A stretch of 8,008 nucleotides of DNA from Bacilli bacterium (GCA_016297695.1 JAEDGC010000064.1:1-8008); one strand, 5' to 3'. Positions 1 to 5,877 are shown, counted from the stretch's first letter. A program made the numbers and translations. Notes: a model not told the origin generated them from the sequence alone.

Positions 1-53
1 CAAAATGAAAAAAATACATAATAACCGGGGTCACTATGTATTATAAAAAATAA
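1..53. repeat. Left copy of 53-bp terminal inverted repeat
   Basis: Bases 1-53 are the exact reverse complement of 7955-8007. The match breaks at 54 against 7954; it could extend beyond the left edge of the window. The core is a hairpin (13-42) with arms AATACATA and TATGTATT around the GC-rich centre ACCGGGGT, next to an A-run at 8-14. Because both copies lie at the very ends, the repeat may be a dispersed element at which the assembly broke, or a real flanking inverted repeat. Confidence 0.95.
8..42 (-). terminator. Rho-independent terminator read leftward
   Basis: On the minus strand this is the same terminator that ends the window on the plus strand: a 13-bp stem (13-42) containing two G-U pairs, then a T-run (complement of A8-A14). 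Read rightward, the two G-U pairs become A-C mismatches and no T-run follows, so it is much weaker in that direction. No minus-strand gene in the window would use it, so its position here is odd. Confidence 0.6.
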
Positions 54-71
54 AATTTATCATAAAATATA

Positions 72-100
72 TTGAAAAGAAAAAAAGTTTATAGTATAAT
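72..100 (+). promoter_or_regulatory. Promoter of the tRNA pair
   Basis: A -35 box TTGAAA (72-77), a 17-bp spacer and a perfect -10 box TATAAT (95-100) lie just before the first tRNA, which begins at 112. This near-consensus sigma-70/SigA-type promoter is what a stable RNA gene would have. It probably drives both tRNAs down to the terminator at 325-350. Confidence 0.85.
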
Positions 101-111
101 TAAGAAGTCAT

Positions 112-188
112 GGACCTTTAGCTCAGTTGGTTAGAGCATCCGGCTCATAACCGGGCGGTCGTAGGTTCGAGTCCTACAAGGTCCACCA
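112..188 (+). tRNA. tRNA with CAU anticodon, probably tRNA-Ile2
   Basis: A complete cloverleaf can be drawn: acceptor stem GGACCTT with AAGGTCC, anticodon loop CTCATAA (anticodon CAT) on a TCCGG/CCGGG stem, T-arm GTTCGAGTC, and an encoded CCA at 186-188. The paired G1-C72 rules out the initiator type, which has an unpaired position 1. The body (GGACCTTTAGCTCAG) resembles, from memory, the Bacillus tRNA-Ile2, whose wobble C is converted to lysidine by TilS to read AUA. Automatic tools often label such genes tRNA-Met. Identity as a tRNA is near certain; Ile2 over elongator Met is a probable inference. Confidence 0.93.
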
Positions 189-195
189 TTTAATT

Positions 196-280
196 GCAGG
201 TATGGCGAAATTGGTAGACGCGCTAGACTTAGGATCTAGTGGAGTGATCCGTGCGGGTTCAAGTCCCTCTACCTGCACCA
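196..280 (+). tRNA. tRNA-Leu (UAG anticodon)
   Basis: This is a class II tRNA of 85 nt with a long variable arm. The acceptor stem GCAGGTA pairs with TACCTGC, the anticodon loop CTTAGGA sits on a CTAGA/TCTAG stem (anticodon TAG), and CCA is encoded at 278-280. It starts 7 nt after the CAU tRNA, so both are likely cut from one precursor. It reads CUA and, by wobble, other CUN leucine codons. Confidence 0.96.
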
Positions 281-290
281 GATTGATAGG

Positions 291-312
291 AAACTCGGAC
301 ACTTTCGGGTTT
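291..312 (+). other. Hairpin in the tRNA 3' trailer
   Basis: AAACTCG (291-297) can pair with CGGGTTT (306-312) through seven pairs including one U-G, leaving an 8-nt loop. No T-run follows, so it is not a terminator by itself. It lies between the tRNA-Leu CCA end and the terminator at 325-350 and may shape the precursor for 3' processing. The function is inferred only. Confidence 0.45.
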
Positions 313-324
313 AAGTAATAGATT

Positions 325-350
325 ACTAGCTAGAAATAGTTAGTTTTTTT
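325..350 (+). terminator. Terminator of the tRNA pair (GAAA tetraloop)
   Basis: ACTAGCTA (325-332) pairs with TAGTTAGT (337-344) through eight pairs including one G-U, closed by a GAAA tetraloop (333-336) and followed by T344-T350. This is a typical rho-independent terminator and ends the transcript that starts near position 107. Confidence 0.85.
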
Positions 351-379
351 CTGCTTTAAACGAATGTTGAGTGATAATT

Positions 380-607
380 ATGTTTGAGATAGAAACTAAA
401 AACTTGAAAATAAGTGATGAACTTAATTGAAAGATAGACATGATATGTCGGTTTGATTATGTTAAACCACATATATTAAAAGTTAAAGGAAATGATTACT
501 TAATACTAGAAGAATATGCAAAATTTATTATTGGATTATTAACCTATTATAAAAAGAAAATAAAGAAGATGAAAAGAAAGATGATTTTGAATTATAAAGA
601 TAATTAA
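380..607 (+). pseudogene. Possible decayed small ORF, interrupted by TGA
   Basis: One frame runs from ATG 380 to TAA 605-607 and is broken only by TGA at 428-430. The first part would encode 16 residues ending SDELN. The second part could restart at ATG 440 as a 55-residue lysine-rich peptide containing LEEYAKFIIGLL. Neither start has a good ribosome site. It may be a remnant of a gene that once sat upstream of the KilA-N gene, a real small protein starting at 440, or chance in AT-rich DNA. I do not recognise the product. Confidence 0.25.
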
Positions 608-617
608 CTAAATTTTA

Positions 618-626
618 TGGTAAAAT
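618..626 (+). promoter_or_regulatory. Weak extended -10 promoter for the KilA-N gene
   Basis: TGG followed by TAAAAT (621-626) resembles an extended -10 element (TGN-TATAAT). No good -35 box is found at the right distance. Transcription would begin near 633, placing the hairpin at 644-663 in the 5' leader. Confidence 0.35.
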
Positions 627-643
627 TGATATAGGAAGACGAT

Positions 644-663
644 TAGTCAGACTTTTCTGACTA
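644..663. promoter_or_regulatory. Operator-like inverted repeat before the KilA-N gene
   Basis: TAGTCAGA (644-651) and TCTGACTA (656-663) form a perfect 8-bp inverted repeat with loop CTTT, ending 5 nt before the ribosome site AAAGGAG (669-675). As DNA it could be a binding site for a dimeric repressor, perhaps the KilA-N protein itself. As RNA it could affect access to the ribosome site. No T-run follows, so a terminator role is unlikely. Confidence 0.5.
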
Positions 664-681
664 TTTAGAAAGGAGCAATAT

Positions 682-1260
682 ATGTCAAAAGATTTAGTAA
701 AAACTGAAATAAATGTTATAGATAATAAAATAGGAATAATGAGAATTGAAGATGTAGATTATATCTCGCTTACTGATTTAGCGAGATATGCTGATTCAGA
801 AGAACCAAGGCTTCCAATTAGAGATTGGATGAGAAATAAAGAAGTTATTTCTTATTTGGGGCTATGGGAAAGTATGAATAATAAAAATTTTAAAGGGGGC
901 GAATTCGCTACCTTTAAAAACGAAGCAGGCAGTAATAAATTTAAAATGTCCCCACAAAAATGGATTAAAGAAACTAATGCAATTGGAATTGTTTCAAAAT
1001 CTGGAAGATATGATGGTGGAACATTTGCACATCCTGATATAGCCTTTGAATTTGCTAGTTGGTTAAGTCCTGAATTTAAACTTTATTTAATAAAAGAATT
1101 TGAAAGATTAAAAAGTAATGAAATGTATCAACAAAAAATTGAATGGCATGCTAATAGATTATTATCTAAATTAAATTATGCAGTTCATACAGATGCAGTT
1201 AAAAATTATATAGTTCCTACACTAACAGAAGAACAAAAATTAGTAAGAAAAAAAATTTGA
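682..1260 (+). CDS. KilA-N domain protein, C-terminally truncated
   Basis: The 192-residue product carries a KilA-N DNA-binding domain over roughly residues 20-145. Family signatures are YISLTDLARYAD, FLGLWE-like SYLGLWESMNN, MSPQKWIKETNAIGI, SKSGRYDGGTFAHPDIAFEF and SWLSPEFKLYLIKEFERLK. KilA-N proteins are typical of phages and prophages, often as antirepressors or DNA-binding regulators. AAAGGAG lies 6 nt before ATG 682, so the start is firm. Homologues as I remember them run to about 270 residues and continue after the TDAxKxxxxPxLTxxQ stretch with a segment like YASEADLLNVALFG. Here the protein stops at TGA soon after LTEEQ, and I see no trace of that segment downstream, so the tail appears deleted. 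The DNA-binding part is intact. Position behind a tRNA pair suggests a mobile-element remnant. Confidence 0.9.
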   Translation: MSKDLVKTEINVIDNKIGIMRIEDVDYISLTDLARYADSEEPRLPIRDWMRNKEVISYLGLWESMNNKNFKGGEFATFKNEAGSNKFKMSPQKWIKETNAIGIVSKSGRYDGGTFAHPDIAFEFASWLSPEFKLYLIKEFERLKSNEMYQQKIEWHANRLLSKLNYAVHTDAVKNYIVPTLTEEQKLVRKKI

Positions 1261-1355
1261 AATAAATTAATTGGCGAATAATAAAAGTATATTTTATTAA
1301 TTGGTAAATGTATTTAAAAATTTTTTAATAATATACATCAAATAGGAGGATCAAA

Positions 1356-2264
1356 ATGAAAAATGAAAATGACTTTGAAAAAATAATTTCAATAAATGAA
1401 ATGTATACTTTATTAGAATTAGTTAGCAAAAATAAGGATTTCAAAAAATTTCGTAATCAACTAGAAATAATAATTGATAGTAAAAACAAAAGAAGAAAAA
1501 TGTTTGAATACATTATAAATGAATCTCATGTATTAAATAGAAAATATAAAAATTTTATAATTGAAAATAAAGAAATAATAGATATTTTAAACGAATATGA
1601 TTGCCTTGAATTTGTTGTGCCACTTATAACATCTGATGGTAATGTTATAGAAGATAGAAGATTAAATTATTTTTATGAATATTTATTAAACAATAAAGAT
1701 AATTTATTTTTAATAAAACAAGTTATGGATAAAATAAATAACTTAGGATTAAAGTATATATGTTTATCAGATATTGATTTCAAAGAATATAATTTTTTTT
1801 ATACAATTAATGAATCACATATCTTTAATTGGCTGGAAAATATGGAAGTATTAAAAGACTGCTATAGTTATCCAATAGAATATAAAACTAATGATTCTGT
1901 ATATTGTATGAAAATTGTATTTAATCAAGGATATCAAATAAATTCTGATGAAAGTAGTATTTTGTTAAATTCTTTTGTTTTTAATCCAATGAGATTACCA
2001 AACTATATTTGTAAAGAAAATACGATTGATACATTAACAAAACAAATAATTGAAAAACGAAATAACAATGTAGAATTAATTCAAAAAGTATATGATAAGT
2101 TTTTATGTTTAAATGAAAACGCTAAAGACAATAAAAATAAAGAAGAATTAAATGAAACTCTACGAGAATTAGAAGAATATTTGCGCTTATTAAAAGAAAA
2201 TGTTGATATAACTTATAATAGGATTGAATATCCCAATAAAAAATTAACTAAAACACTTTTATAA
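1356..2264 (+). CDS. Unknown protein with coiled-coil-like C-terminus
   Basis: I do not recognise this 302-residue protein. The start is well supported by AGGAGG (1344-1349), 6 nt before ATG. It has no signal peptide or membrane helix, so it is probably cytoplasmic. The N-terminal third is helical and rich in Lys, Asn and Ile; the middle (about 85-215) is mixed; residues about 223-282 are highly charged with heptad-like leucines (LNETLRELEEYLRLLKEN), suggesting a coiled coil and oligomerisation. The short motif INESH occurs twice, at 54-58 and 151-155. It lies 95 bp after the KilA-N gene and 79 bp before a gene with its own promoter, so it may be a single-gene unit or belong with the KilA-N gene. 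TTGGTA (1301-1306) with TTTAAT (1324-1329) is a possible weak promoter. An accessory or phage-derived role is possible but not shown. Confidence 0.8.
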   Translation: MKNENDFEKIISINEMYTLLELVSKNKDFKKFRNQLEIIIDSKNKRRKMFEYIINESHVLNRKYKNFIIENKEIIDILNEYDCLEFVVPLITSDGNVIEDRRLNYFYEYLLNNKDNLFLIKQVMDKINNLGLKYICLSDIDFKEYNFFYTINESHIFNWLENMEVLKDCYSYPIEYKTNDSVYCMKIVFNQGYQINSDESSILLNSFVFNPMRLPNYICKENTIDTLTKQIIEKRNNNVELIQKVYDKFLCLNENAKDNKNKEELNETLRELEEYLRLLKENVDITYNRIEYPNKKLTKTLL

Positions 2265-2279
2265 AAGTAGATGAAATAT

Positions 2280-2308
2280 TTGATTTAAAAATCAACTTTA
2301 GATATAAT
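2280..2308 (+). promoter_or_regulatory. Promoter of the PF06541-type membrane protein gene
   Basis: TTGATT (2280-2285), a 17-bp spacer and TATAAT (2303-2308) form a near-consensus promoter 35 bp before ATG 2344. The -35 box is also one arm of a 6-bp palindrome (TTGATT-TAAA-AATCAA, 2280-2295), which could be a repressor site or chance. Confidence 0.75.
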
Positions 2309-2343
2309 AAAATCAATTAAATAATATAGATAGGAATTATTAT

Positions 2344-3003
2344 ATGGAAGAAGTTGTAAAAAAAGAAACAAAAAGTGAAGTGTTTCAAAAAGCTTTTTGG
2401 TTGTATATGATAGGAAATATTTTAGGTTTTTTAATGGAAGGCATCTGGTGTAAATTTAAATATGGTAGATGGGAATCTCATGTTGTCTCTATGATTGGAC
2501 CATTTTGTTTAATATACGGTATTGGAGCTGCTTTATTTTATTTATGTGGTAGAAGATTAAAAAATAAAAATATATTTATACAATTTTTATTTTCATGCTT
2601 AGTTGGAGATGTTGTAGAATATATTTGTGGTTATATTTTAGAATATGGTTTAGGTATGCGTGCTTGGTATTATGGAAGGTATTTTTTAAATATTAATGGT
2701 TATATTTGCTTATTTATGACTATAGTATGGGGATTCGTTGGATTAATATTTATATATTTTGTAATGCCAATATGGGATAAATTTTATGAAAAAATAAAAG
2801 GTAAAATATTAACTAAAATTTGTTATATTTTAGCTATGATAATGTTAATTGATTTCATTTTTACGATGATTTGTATAACAAGATGGTCTTATCGCCATAA
2901 AGGCGTTGAGTCAAAAAATAAAGTAATTAATATTTTAGATAGAAAATATGATGATGAATATATGACTAAAAGATTTAATGAATGGAGATTTATAAAGAAA
3001 TAA
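2344..3003 (+). CDS. Putative CmpB-type membrane protein (PF06541 family)
   Basis: This 219-residue integral membrane protein has about five hydrophobic helices (near 17-35, 49-69, 77-100, 117-142 and 157-178) and a charged C-terminal tail. Its pattern fits the family labelled putative ABC-transporter type IV/CmpB: an early LGFLMEGIW with Glu32, then SMIGPFCLIYGIGA, then GDVVEYICGY, then the aromatic stretch AWYYGRYFLNINGY. That family is common in Firmicutes, but its transport role is poorly established and no ATPase gene is nearby. ATG 2344 follows a modest ribosome site (AGGA, 2332-2335). With a promoter before it and a terminator after it, the gene seems to be transcribed alone. Family assignment is from remembered motifs. 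Confidence 0.85.
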   Translation: MEEVVKKETKSEVFQKAFWLYMIGNILGFLMEGIWCKFKYGRWESHVVSMIGPFCLIYGIGAALFYLCGRRLKNKNIFIQFLFSCLVGDVVEYICGYILEYGLGMRAWYYGRYFLNINGYICLFMTIVWGFVGLIFIYFVMPIWDKFYEKIKGKILTKICYILAMIMLIDFIFTMICITRWSYRHKGVESKNKVINILDRKYDDEYMTKRFNEWRFIKK

Positions 3004-3005
3004 TT

Positions 3006-3032
3006 AATATAGTGTTATTTACTATATTTTTT
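3006..3032 (+). terminator. Terminator after the CmpB-type gene
   Basis: AATATAGT (3006-3013) pairs perfectly with ACTATATT (3021-3028) around a 7-nt loop, followed by T3029-T3032. It starts 3 nt after the stop codon. The AT-rich stem makes it weaker than the other terminators in the window. Confidence 0.7.
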
Positions 3033-3038
3033 AATGTG

Positions 3039-3067
3039 TTGAAAAAATATAAGCATTTAAGTATAAT
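3039..3067 (+). promoter_or_regulatory. Promoter of the GNAT-muramidase-protease operon
   Basis: TTGAAA (3039-3044), a 17-bp spacer and TATAAT (3062-3067) make an almost perfect promoter. The expected start point, 6-8 nt after the -10 box, is at about 3073-3075. The candidate start codons of the first gene are at 3074, 3077 and 3083, so little or no 5' leader would exist. Confidence 0.85.
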
Positions 3068-3076
3068 TAAAATGTG

Positions 3077-3511
3077 ATGTATATGATTAAATATGAAAAA
3101 GTTGATTTAAGTGAGCAAAATATTTTAGCTTTAGAAAAATTACGATTTGAAGTATATGATTATAAAAATTTAAATCCAGATAAAACTTATTTTTATCGCG
3201 AAATGACAAAAGGTAATATATTACCTTTTGCAGCATATGAAAATGGATTGTTAATTGGTGGATGCTATGTTTCTAAAACTTTTGAAACTCTATTCATAGA
3301 TCAATTATTTATTGCAAAAGATTATCAAAATACTATTGAACATATTGGAACTAATTTATTGAAATATGTTTTGGCAAATAAAGAATTATGCGAAGATTTT
3401 TTTAATACAAAATTTAATTTTAGTTATCTTGATAGTAGTTGTTCTAAAAGTTTTTATGAAAACCTAGGATATAAAGAAAATAATAATGAAATGATGTCAA
3501 AAAGGATTTAA
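3077..3511 (+). CDS. GNAT-family N-acetyltransferase
   Basis: The product of about 144 residues has the GNAT fold pattern: an N-terminal strand and helix, a central beta region (GLLIGGCYVSKT, then TLFIDQLFIA), an acetyl-CoA-loop-like stretch (KDYQNTIEHIGTNLLKYVL) and the C-terminal SKSFYENLGYKE, which matches the usual FYExLGF motif. The loop has an altered spacing compared with the classic Q/RxxGxG/A, so cofactor binding is likely but not certain. The substrate cannot be told. Possible starts are GTG 3074, ATG 3077 and ATG 3083; none has a ribosome site, and the promoter places the RNA 5' end at about 3074. I chose ATG 3077, although 3083 (MIKYEK) is equally plausible. The next gene begins 2 nt after the stop and its ribosome site lies within this gene's end, indicating an operon. 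Confidence 0.85.
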   Translation: MYMIKYEKVDLSEQNILALEKLRFEVYDYKNLNPDKTYFYREMTKGNILPFAAYENGLLIGGCYVSKTFETLFIDQLFIAKDYQNTIEHIGTNLLKYVLANKELCEDFFNTKFNFSYLDSSCSKSFYENLGYKENNNEMMSKRI

Positions 3512-3513
3512 TT

Positions 3514-4710
3514 ATGAAAAAGAAAAAAATTAGTATATTTTTAATTGTTATAGTATTGTTAAGTTTAATTGTATTTAGTTATTTTATATATTCTTATTTA
3601 AGAATTAAATATGCTAAAATTGAAATAGTTTTAGTTGATAATATGACTCTGGAATTTAATGATAAGAAGAAAGTTTCTGATTTTATAAAAAATATCAATG
3701 GTAAAATTATCGATGATTATATTATAGATTCAACAAAAATAGGTCAAAAAGAAATTAAATTTAAGTTTATTAATGATGATAATATAAAATTAGACTACTC
3801 ATATAAAATAGATATAGTAGATACTGTTTCTCCAGTTGTATGGCTTTCAAATAGTTATAGTATTGCCAAAGGAAGTAATGATAATTTAACAGAAAAAATT
3901 CTATGTGGTGATAATTATGATAATAACCCAAAGTGTGTTATAGAAGGCGAGTATGATTTAAGTACAGTTGGATCTTATCCTTTAACGTTTATAGCAACTG
4001 ATAGTAGTAATAACGTTACTAAAAAAGAATTTAATTTGCGCGTATATGAACCAACAAATTCGAATTATACTTCGAATAAAACATATACATATTTTAATGA
4101 TATAATAAAAAATTATAAAACAGAAAATACGAAAATTGGAATTGATGTTTCTGGGTGGCAAAAAGATATTGATTTTGAAAAAATTAAAAATGCTGGTGTA
4201 GAGTTTATAATTATTAAAGTTGGAGGTACTAAGGGAACAAATGGTGAGTATTATATTGATAGCAAATTTATCCAAAATATAGAAAATGCAAATAAGTATG
4301 ATATTCCAGTAGGTATATATTTTTATTCTTATGCTTCTACTAGTAAAGAAGCTATCAATGATGCAAAATGGTTATTAGAACAGATAAAAGATTATAAAGT
4401 TAGTTTACCAATTGCATTTGATTGGGAAGATTGGAATGATTTTAATTCCTATAATTTGAGTTTCTTTGGGCTTACATCTTTAGCTGAAGATTTTTTAAAA
4501 ACTATAGAGGATGCCGGGTATAAAGGCATGATTTATGGAAGTAAAAATTATTTAGAACAAATTTGGTTACCAACAAAATATGATATATGGCTTGCACATT
4601 ATACGACTCAAACAAATTATCAAAAAAATTATAAATTTTGGCAAATATGTGATGATGGAATTATTGATGGAATCGATACCTATGTTGATATTGATATAAT
4701 GTATGATTAA
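3514..4710 (+). CDS. Membrane-anchored GH25 muramidase with Ig-like domain
   Basis: This 398-residue protein probably hydrolyses the MurNAc-GlcNAc bond of peptidoglycan. A charged start (MKKKK) and one hydrophobic helix (about 6-29), with no cleavage site I can see, suggest an N-terminal membrane anchor with the rest outside. Residues about 100-177 resemble a bacterial Ig-like domain of the DUF5011 kind (VDTVSP near the start, GSYPLTFIATDSSNNVT near the end); Cys131 and Cys141 could form a disulfide. The GH25 domain fills about 207-398: IGIDVSGWQ with Asp211, the catalytic-type AFDWED with Asp303 and Glu305, and a closing VDIDIMY. All expected acidic residues are present, so it should be active. 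AAAGGA lies 7 nt before ATG. Likely roles are cell-wall remodelling or lysis of competitors; a phage endolysin is less likely because of the membrane anchor. Confidence 0.93.
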   Translation: MKKKKISIFLIVIVLLSLIVFSYFIYSYLRIKYAKIEIVLVDNMTLEFNDKKKVSDFIKNINGKIIDDYIIDSTKIGQKEIKFKFINDDNIKLDYSYKIDIVDTVSPVVWLSNSYSIAKGSNDNLTEKILCGDNYDNNPKCVIEGEYDLSTVGSYPLTFIATDSSNNVTKKEFNLRVYEPTNSNYTSNKTYTYFNDIIKNYKTENTKIGIDVSGWQKDIDFEKIKNAGVEFIIIKVGGTKGTNGEYYIDSKFIQNIENANKYDIPVGIYFYSYASTSKEAINDAKWLLEQIKDYKVSLPIAFDWEDWNDFNSYNLSFFGLTSLAEDFLKTIEDAGYKGMIYGSKNYLEQIWLPTKYDIWLAHYTTQTNYQKNYKFWQICDDGIIDGIDTYVDIDIMYD

Positions 4711-4732
4711 GGAGGATTATATGATATTATGA
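4709..4732 (+). promoter_or_regulatory. Strong ribosome site with three-codon leader ORF
   Basis: AAGGAGG (4709-4715) overlaps the stop codon of the muramidase gene. The ATG at the best distance (4721, 5 nt away) opens only ATG-ATA-TTA-TGA. Its TGA (4730-4732) overlaps the ATG of the next gene (4729-4731) as ATGA. Ribosomes could start at 4721, stop after three codons and reinitiate at 4729, or initiate directly at 4729 with a long 13-nt spacing. Confidence 0.6.
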
Positions 4733-5730
4733 ACGAAGAAATGTATAAAAAATTAAATTCTTATTTAAATGATTTTTTTGTTGAAGCTCAAAAATATGAT
4801 CCTATTTTCATTGATGAGATAGATAACTTTTGTAAATTAAGTGAAATAATTATGAATGAATTTAATGGTATTCATAAAAAAGAAAAAAGCCAAGAAAATA
4901 ATTTATCGTTTAATGATGTTTATTTAATTGCAAGAGAAATAATTTCTTCAATAGATACAAAATATTTGAGTAAATATGATCAAATATTACAAAACGGTAT
5001 ATTAGATTTTTCATATGAAAAAGAATATTTTGATTCACATTATAGCTATATTCATGATTATAATAATAACCAAGGTTTTAATGAAATAAATATAAATAGA
5101 TCTTTTGACTATACAGATATTACAACTTTAGTTCATGAATTTTTTCATTATACAAATGGGGACTGTATTCTATCACATAATCGTATTTTTTTAACAGAAT
5201 TTATTTCTATATATTATGAAGAATATGCAAAAAAATATTTAATAAAAGAAAAGAAATTAGCTTCAAAAGATGTTTTAATAAATGATAGAATTATTTACTT
5301 TTTAGTTACTAATAAAAAATTCAATTCATTTTGTTTACTATTATTAGCTTATGAAAAATTAGGAAATTTATCTTCTAATACTCCAAATGAAATGAAAGAA
5401 ATTTTTAGCATTGAAGATATCACTTTTGAAGTAGAATGTCTTAATCTAGTAGAAAAAATAGATTCTAGTAATGATGGTTTAGATTTTTATAGTTATTTAA
5501 CAAGACAATATAAATATTTAGTTGGAACAATTCTAGCTTATTATGCTTTAGAACATTGTGATATTAAAGATATAATTAAATTAAATGATTCTTTAAATGA
5601 TCCAAGATACGTTGATAAAAATATATATGAATTATTAGAAAGATATGGTATTGAATTTGACGATAATTTAATATATAAATCGATAGATAATATGAAAAAA
5701 GTTCTTAATTGTGATAATTTAAAAAAATAG
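4729..5730 (+). CDS. HEXXH metalloprotease-like protein (M3-like gluzincin)
   Basis: The 333-residue protein has the zinc-binding motif HEFFH at 136-140 (His136, Glu137, His140) in TTLVHEFFHYTNG. A plausible third ligand is Glu157 in LTEFISIYYEEY. The C-terminal DFYSYLTRQYKYLVGTILAYYALEH resembles the Y-rich helix pair near the end of M3 oligopeptidases. It is much shorter than full M3 enzymes (about 600 residues), so it would be a minimal or divergent relative. There is no signal peptide, so it is probably cytoplasmic, in contrast with the exported muramidase before it. The start is taken at ATG 4729; ATG 4741 is an alternative. It lies 18 nt after the muramidase gene and is the last gene of that operon. 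The motif is clear; family and substrate are uncertain. Confidence 0.82.
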   Translation: MNEEMYKKLNSYLNDFFVEAQKYDPIFIDEIDNFCKLSEIIMNEFNGIHKKEKSQENNLSFNDVYLIAREIISSIDTKYLSKYDQILQNGILDFSYEKEYFDSHYSYIHDYNNNQGFNEININRSFDYTDITTLVHEFFHYTNGDCILSHNRIFLTEFISIYYEEYAKKYLIKEKKLASKDVLINDRIIYFLVTNKKFNSFCLLLLAYEKLGNLSSNTPNEMKEIFSIEDITFEVECLNLVEKIDSSNDGLDFYSYLTRQYKYLVGTILAYYALEHCDIKDIIKLNDSLNDPRYVDKNIYELLERYGIEFDDNLIYKSIDNMKKVLNCDNLKK

Positions 5731-5746
5731 ATAGATTTTTACAAAT

Positions 5747-5774
5747 AAAAACTCATTTAATAGTGAGTTTTTTT
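5747..5774 (+). terminator. Terminator after the protease-like gene
   Basis: AAAAACTCA (5747-5755) pairs perfectly with TGAGTTTTT (5764-5772) around an 8-nt loop, ending in T5768-T5774. It closes the operon that starts at about 3074. The A-run on the left arm would also allow some termination from the other direction. Confidence 0.88.
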
Positions 5775-5785
5775 AAATTTTATTG

Positions 5786-5791
5786 TATAAT
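5786..5791 (+). promoter_or_regulatory. -10 box of the tRNA-Gln/gltX promoter
   Basis: A perfect TATAAT lies 10 bp before the tRNA-Gln gene, directly after a TG. No good -35 box is found; the right distance falls inside the terminator at 5747-5774. Transcription would start at about 5798. No T-box leader (conserved T-box sequence or antiterminator) is visible before gltX, so this is the only promoter candidate for the enzyme. Confidence 0.6.
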
Positions 5792-5801
5792 ACATATGTA
5801 T

Positions 5802-5877
5802 TGCCCAGTAGCCAAGTGGTAAGGCATCGGACTCTGGATCCGACATTTCATAGGTTCGAATCCTATCTGGGCAACCA
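5802..5877 (+). tRNA. tRNA-Gln (CUG anticodon)
   Basis: The acceptor stem TGCCCAG pairs with CTGGGCA, the anticodon loop CTCTGGA (anticodon CTG) sits on a TCGGA/TCCGA stem, the T-arm is GTTCGAATC, and CCA is encoded at 5875-5877. The first acceptor pair is the weak U-A typical of tRNA-Gln. It reads CAG. The gltX start codon is only 24 nt downstream with no terminator between, so the tRNA and the gltX mRNA are probably one transcript separated by tRNA processing. Confidence 0.96.

Larger units (their letters stand above)
351..681. other. Gene-poor stretch before the KilA-N gene
   Basis: No intact, convincing gene lies here. The stretch holds a possible decayed small ORF (380-607), a weak extended -10 promoter (618-626) and an 8-bp hairpin (644-663), then the ribosome site AAAGGAG (669-675) of the KilA-N gene. 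I saw no copy of the tRNA 3' end here that would mark an attachment site. Confidence 0.6.

Noticed and set aside
428..1281. UGA read as tryptophan (alternative code)
   Set aside because: Reading TGA at 428 and 1258 as Trp would extend both frames, the second by only six more residues. All Trp codons checked in the KilA-N gene, gltX and other genes are TGG, so TGA is most simply a stop.
1308..1338. Hairpin ATGTAT...ATACAT between the KilA-N gene and the next gene
   Set aside because: The arms are short and pure A/T-rich with a long loop and no T-run at the end; this is expected by chance in such DNA, and I do not call a terminator.
196..2343. Genomic-island integration at tRNA-Leu
   Set aside because: A phage-type gene follows the tRNA, but I found no second copy of the tRNA 3' end and no integrase in the window.
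3982..4275. Open frame of 97 codons on the minus strand
   Set aside because: It lies fully inside the well-supported GH25 muramidase gene, has no ribosome site or promoter and encodes an Ile/Phe/Tyr-rich low-complexity peptide, so it is a shadow.
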